64,000 bases of DNA from Arthrobacter sp. 24S4-2. Lineage in GTDB: Bacteria > Actinomycetota > Actinomycetes > Actinomycetales > Micrococcaceae. This document shows, in pieces, positions 61,579 to 64,000 of the stretch. The stretch lies in NCBI RefSeq assembly GCF_005280255.1, contig NZ_CP040018.1, positions 5,270,001 through 5,334,000 of the forward strand, written 5' to 3'. Position 1 is the stretch's first letter. The number at the start of each line of letters is the position of its first letter. A program made the translations under genes and the position numbers. The notes under the pieces are model-generated. The model saw only the letters and a list, made by a program, of their open reading frames with translations. It did not search any database and was not told the DNA's origin.

Positions 61579-62355
61579 CTAGTGGATGTGGCTTCCGCCG
61601 TTGATGTCGATGGTGGTTCCGGTGAGGTAGGCCGATTCCTCGGAGGACAGGAACGTGATGACGGCGGCGATCTCCTCGGTGGTGGCGTTGCGGCCCAGGG
61701 GGATGCCGGCGTTGATGGCGGCCTCCTGCTCCTCCGTGCTGCCCACGCGGATGTTGGTGTCTACGGCGCCCGGCGTGATCGCGTTGACGGTTACGCCGGT
61801 AGCGCCGATTTCGCGGGCCAGGGACTTGGTGAAGCCGAGGATGGCGGCCTTCGCGGCCGAGTAGGGGACCTTGCCGAACACGCCGCCGCCGCGCTGTGCT
61901 GAGACGGAGGACATGTTGACGATCCGGCCCCAGCCGCTGGCGATCATGTCCGGGAGGAATGCCTTGGTGACCAGGTAGGTGCCGGTGGCGTTCACGTCCA
62001 TCACTTTGTGCCAGAGTTCCAAAGTGGTTTCCAGAAACGGGACCGGCGAGGTAATGCCGGCGATGTTGGCGAGGGCACCCACTGGCGGCAGGTTGCCGGC
62101 GCTGACTTCTGCGGCCACAGCCTTGTACGCGGCGTTGACGGAGCCCTCATTGGCGACGTCAATCTCGTGGCCGAAGGCGGGGACGTTGAATTCGTTGCCG
62201 ATTTCAGCGGCGACCTTGGCGGACTTCTCGCCGTCGAGGTCCAGGATCACCACCGCCCAGCCCTGGTTGGCGTAGCGGCGGGCGGTGGTGATGCCAATGC
62301 CGCGGTCCGAGGTGGCTCCGGTGAGGACGGCGGTGCGCTGGATGGTGGTGGTCAT
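61579..62355 (-). CDS. short-chain dehydrogenase, probable polyol (tetritol) dehydrogenase
   Basis: 258 residues. Cofactor site VLTGATSDRGIGITTARRYA, Asp of ILDLDG favouring NAD, NIAG motif in ALANIAGITSP, catalytic Ser/Tyr/Lys in MSSVSAQRGGGVFGKVPYSAAKA. I start at the ATG at 62355 behind AAGGAG. It is 45 bases from the kinase gene in one operon. By analogy with the D-threitol dehydrogenase/DerK/DerI set of mycobacteria, it may oxidise D-threitol or a related polyol; this is inference. Confidence 0.88.
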   Translation of the reverse strand: MTTTIQRTAVLTGATSDRGIGITTARRYANQGWAVVILDLDGEKSAKVAAEIGNEFNVPAFGHEIDVANEGSVNAAYKAVAAEVSAGNLPPVGALANIAGITSPVPFLETTLELWHKVMDVNATGTYLVTKAFLPDMIASGWGRIVNMSSVSAQRGGGVFGKVPYSAAKAAILGFTKSLAREIGATGVTVNAITPGAVDTNIRVGSTEEQEAAINAGIPLGRNATTEEIAAVITFLSSEESAYLTGTTIDINGGSHIH

Positions 62356-62401
62356 GATGATGCTCCTTGGAATTGGTAGTAGGCGTTGCTGATGAAGTGG
62401 T

Positions 62402-63226
62402 TCAGATGAGGTCGGTGATGAAGCTTGCCGCCTTGGCGGCTGCCGCGGGTCGTTCGTCATGGGTGACGTCCCGGGTTTCCAGTTCCAGCGAGAAGTGTCC
62501 GGTGTAACTGCGGTTGGCGAGGGAGCGGAGCCCGGCAGCAAAGTCCACGTGGCCGTTGCCGATGCTGAGGTTGATGTTGCCGGGAACTGCGTCACGCAGG
62601 TGCACGTGGGCGATCCGGCCTTCGTGGCGGCCGATGTATTCCAGCGGGTCCTCGCCGGCGGCGACGATGTGGCTGAAGTCCATCACGATCCCCACGCCGG
62701 AACCTGCCAGCCGCTGGGCCAGCAGTTCCGCGCGCTCCAGGTTCCAGCAGAAGCGCAGGAAGTGCAGGGATTCTGTCCAGAGTTCGACGCCGAACTCAGC
62801 GGCACGCTGTCCGGCGTGGATGAGCTGGGCCGCGATGGTGTCCAGGTCCTCGTCAACGCTACGGACCGGGTCGTGGCCCAACGCGCCGCACGGAAGGACC
62901 AGCGCTTTCGCGCCGGTGTTCGCGGTGAGGGTCAGCAGCGCTTCCAGGTGCCGTTCGCGGGCGGCAAGCTGGCCGGCGTCGAGCACTGCGTTGAGGTCCC
63001 CGATGTCCCCGTTGATCGAGCGGACGCGGAGTCCCGAGGCAGCAACCTCCGCCGTGACGGCCGTGACGGCGTCCGCATCCAGGTCGTAGGGGACGTGGTC
63101 GCAGACGCCGGGCAGGGCGCCAAGGTCGACTTCCTCGAAGTCCAGGCCGCCGATGGTCCGCAGGGCGGTGCTCAGGTCCTGGTGGCGGAAGCTGATGGAC
63201 GAGCAGCCGAGTCGGGAGTTGAACAT
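62402..63226 (-). CDS. xylose-isomerase-like TIM-barrel isomerase/epimerase
   Basis: 274 residues of the AP-endonuclease-2/sugar-phosphate isomerase fold: LGCSSISFRHQDL, ALVLPCGALGHDP, the metal-binding Glu in GVELWTESLHFLRFCWN, GIVMDFSHIVAAGEDP, RIAHVHLRDAVPG and HFSLELETRD. Metal ligands Glu, Asp, His and Glu are all visible. It probably interconverts a ketose or its phosphate in the same pathway. It is the first gene of the leftward operon, behind the strong operator at 63289-63325. Confidence 0.8.
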   Translation of the reverse strand: MFNSRLGCSSISFRHQDLSTALRTIGGLDFEEVDLGALPGVCDHVPYDLDADAVTAVTAEVAASGLRVRSINGDIGDLNAVLDAGQLAARERHLEALLTLTANTGAKALVLPCGALGHDPVRSVDEDLDTIAAQLIHAGQRAAEFGVELWTESLHFLRFCWNLERAELLAQRLAGSGVGIVMDFSHIVAAGEDPLEYIGRHEGRIAHVHLRDAVPGNINLSIGNGHVDFAAGLRSLANRSYTGHFSLELETRDVTHDERPAAAAKAASFITDLI

Positions 63227-63272
63227 CTTCGTTGATCCTCTGGTCATGCCCGGGGCGGTAGTGATGGAAACC

Positions 63273-63302
63273 ACACTACGGAAGTTAACTGTCAACAGTC
63301 AA
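63273..63302 (-). promoter_or_regulatory. probable promoter of the tetrulose operon
   Basis: On the minus strand TTGACT (63302-63297) is 18 bases from TAGTGT (63278-63273). The -35 box lies inside the left arm of the operator palindrome, so a bound repressor would block it. Confidence 0.5.
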
Positions 63303-63325
63303 CCCTTGAAGTTGACTGTTGACAG
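63289..63325. promoter_or_regulatory. operator: perfect 15-bp inverted repeat
   Basis: CTGTCAACAGTCAAC (63289-63303) and GTTGACTGTTGACAG (63311-63325) around a 7-base loop. Each arm holds two GTTGAC-type half-sites. A further related site, TGTTAACAGTCGACAG, is at 63360-63375, at the likely transcription start of the transporter. The pattern fits a GntR/FadR- or LacI-type regulator; none is encoded in the visible part. Confidence 0.8.
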
Positions 63326-63419
63326 ATCTTCATGATGCGGGTCACACTGGCGTATCATTTGTTAACAGTCGACAGTGCCGATGCGGAAGCGTCGGTAGCT
63401 CTTCGAAAGGGATTCACAA

Positions 63420-64000
63420 TGAGCAAAGAAGCTCTCACCATGCGGGGACCGGTCCACGGCACCAAAGACGCCAAGCGCGTCGCCATTGGGTCCAGCGTCG
63501 GCGCAGTCATCGAGACCTATGACTTCATCGGTTTCGGCACCGCAGCAGCCCTGTACTTCGGCACTGCCTTCTTCCCCACCGGAGACCCGGTGACCGGGAC
63601 ACTGGCCGCCTTCGCCACCCTGGGCGTCGGCTTTGCCGCCCGCCCGATCGGCGGCATCATCGGCGGCCACCTCGGAGACAAGCTCGGCCGCAAACCCGTC
63701 CTGGTCGCGTCCCTGATCCTCATGGGCGTCGCCACCTTCATCATCGGATTGCTCCCCACCTACAGCCAGGTTGGCCTCCTTGCCCCTGCGCTGCTGGTGT
63801 TCGTCCGGATCGTCCAGGGCCTGGCCTTTGGCGCTGAATGGGGAGGCGCCATCCTGATGAGCTACGAGCATGCACCCTGGAAGTCCAAGGGCAAATACAC
63901 CGGAATGGTCCAGGCCGGCTTCCCGGTAGGCCTGCTGCTCGCCAACCTGGTGTTCCTGGTCAGCGTCCAGCTCGGCGGCGAACTCGCCTGGCGCATTCCC
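63420..64000 (+). CDS. MFS transporter, metabolite:H+ symporter (MHS) type, partial
   Basis: The first 193 residues are present; the gene runs off the right edge. MHS/ProP-like features are IGSSVGAVIETYDFIGFGTA, ALYFGTAFFP, the loop GGHLGDKLGRKPVLVASL, and FVRIVQGLAFGAEWGGAILM. It takes up a small metabolite with protons; being divergent from the tetrulose operon across a shared operator, it probably imports that pathway's substrate. A GAAAGG sequence is about ten bases before the ATG. Confidence 0.9.

Overview
The window is high-GC actinobacterial chromosome, most like Arthrobacter/Pseudarthrobacter (Micrococcaceae). This rests on the gene set (DUF853 ATPase, CopD-CtaG fusion, actinobacterial HU, zinc-independent S14/L33/L28, IdeR-type iron box), the actinobacterial rRNA layout without spacer tRNAs, and GC-rich codon use. 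No database search was possible, so the genus is an inference. Layout: 1-7.8 kb holds a HerA/DUF853 ATPase, a membrane-anchored unknown, a thioredoxin-NHL protein overlapping a CopD-CtaG copper/oxidase-assembly protein, and HU. 7.8-9.8 kb is accessory DNA: an IS256-type element with four frameshifts, inserted with an 8-bp target duplication into an array of short motifs spaced exactly 32 bp apart. 9.76-26.24 kb is dominated by two nearly identical rRNA operons (16S-23S-5S, both on the minus strand), direct repeats of about 5.9 kb flanking a beta-galactosidase gene and its LacI-type regulator. 26.6-27.4 kb is the rpmB-rpmG-rpsN operon of zinc-independent ribosomal proteins. 27.9-30.7 kb is a ferric-reductase-like protein, an FMN-binding protein and ApbE, a probable flavinylated extracytoplasmic electron-transfer module. 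30.8-33.4 kb has two paralogous GDSL hydrolases around MarR and YciI genes. 33.5-38.9 kb is a siderophore uptake operon behind an IdeR/DmdR-like box, beside a divergent MFS exporter-TetR pair. 42.7-48.65 kb encodes JetA-JetB-JetC, the SMC-like core of a Wadjet (MksBEF-type) plasmid-defence system, with no JetD nuclease gene next to it and an apparent frameshift in jetB. 49-58.3 kb has acyl-CoA dehydrogenase, membrane proteins, a YchJ-like protein, two aldo/keto reductases, an NmrA-like protein and a molybdopterin sulfite-oxidase-like enzyme; 58.3-59.2 kb a second CtaG. The right end is a tetritol/tetrulose catabolic cluster (RpiB-type isomerase, DAK-type kinase, SDR, TIM-barrel isomerase) divergent from an MHS-type MFS transporter, with a strong operator palindrome between them. 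Two themes link regions. Arrays of the motif TGNGAGAGCGT at 32-bp spacing recur at five intergenic loci. Single-base differences in homopolymers recur in the transposase, jetB and the rRNA copies, so some frameshifts may be sequencing artefacts.
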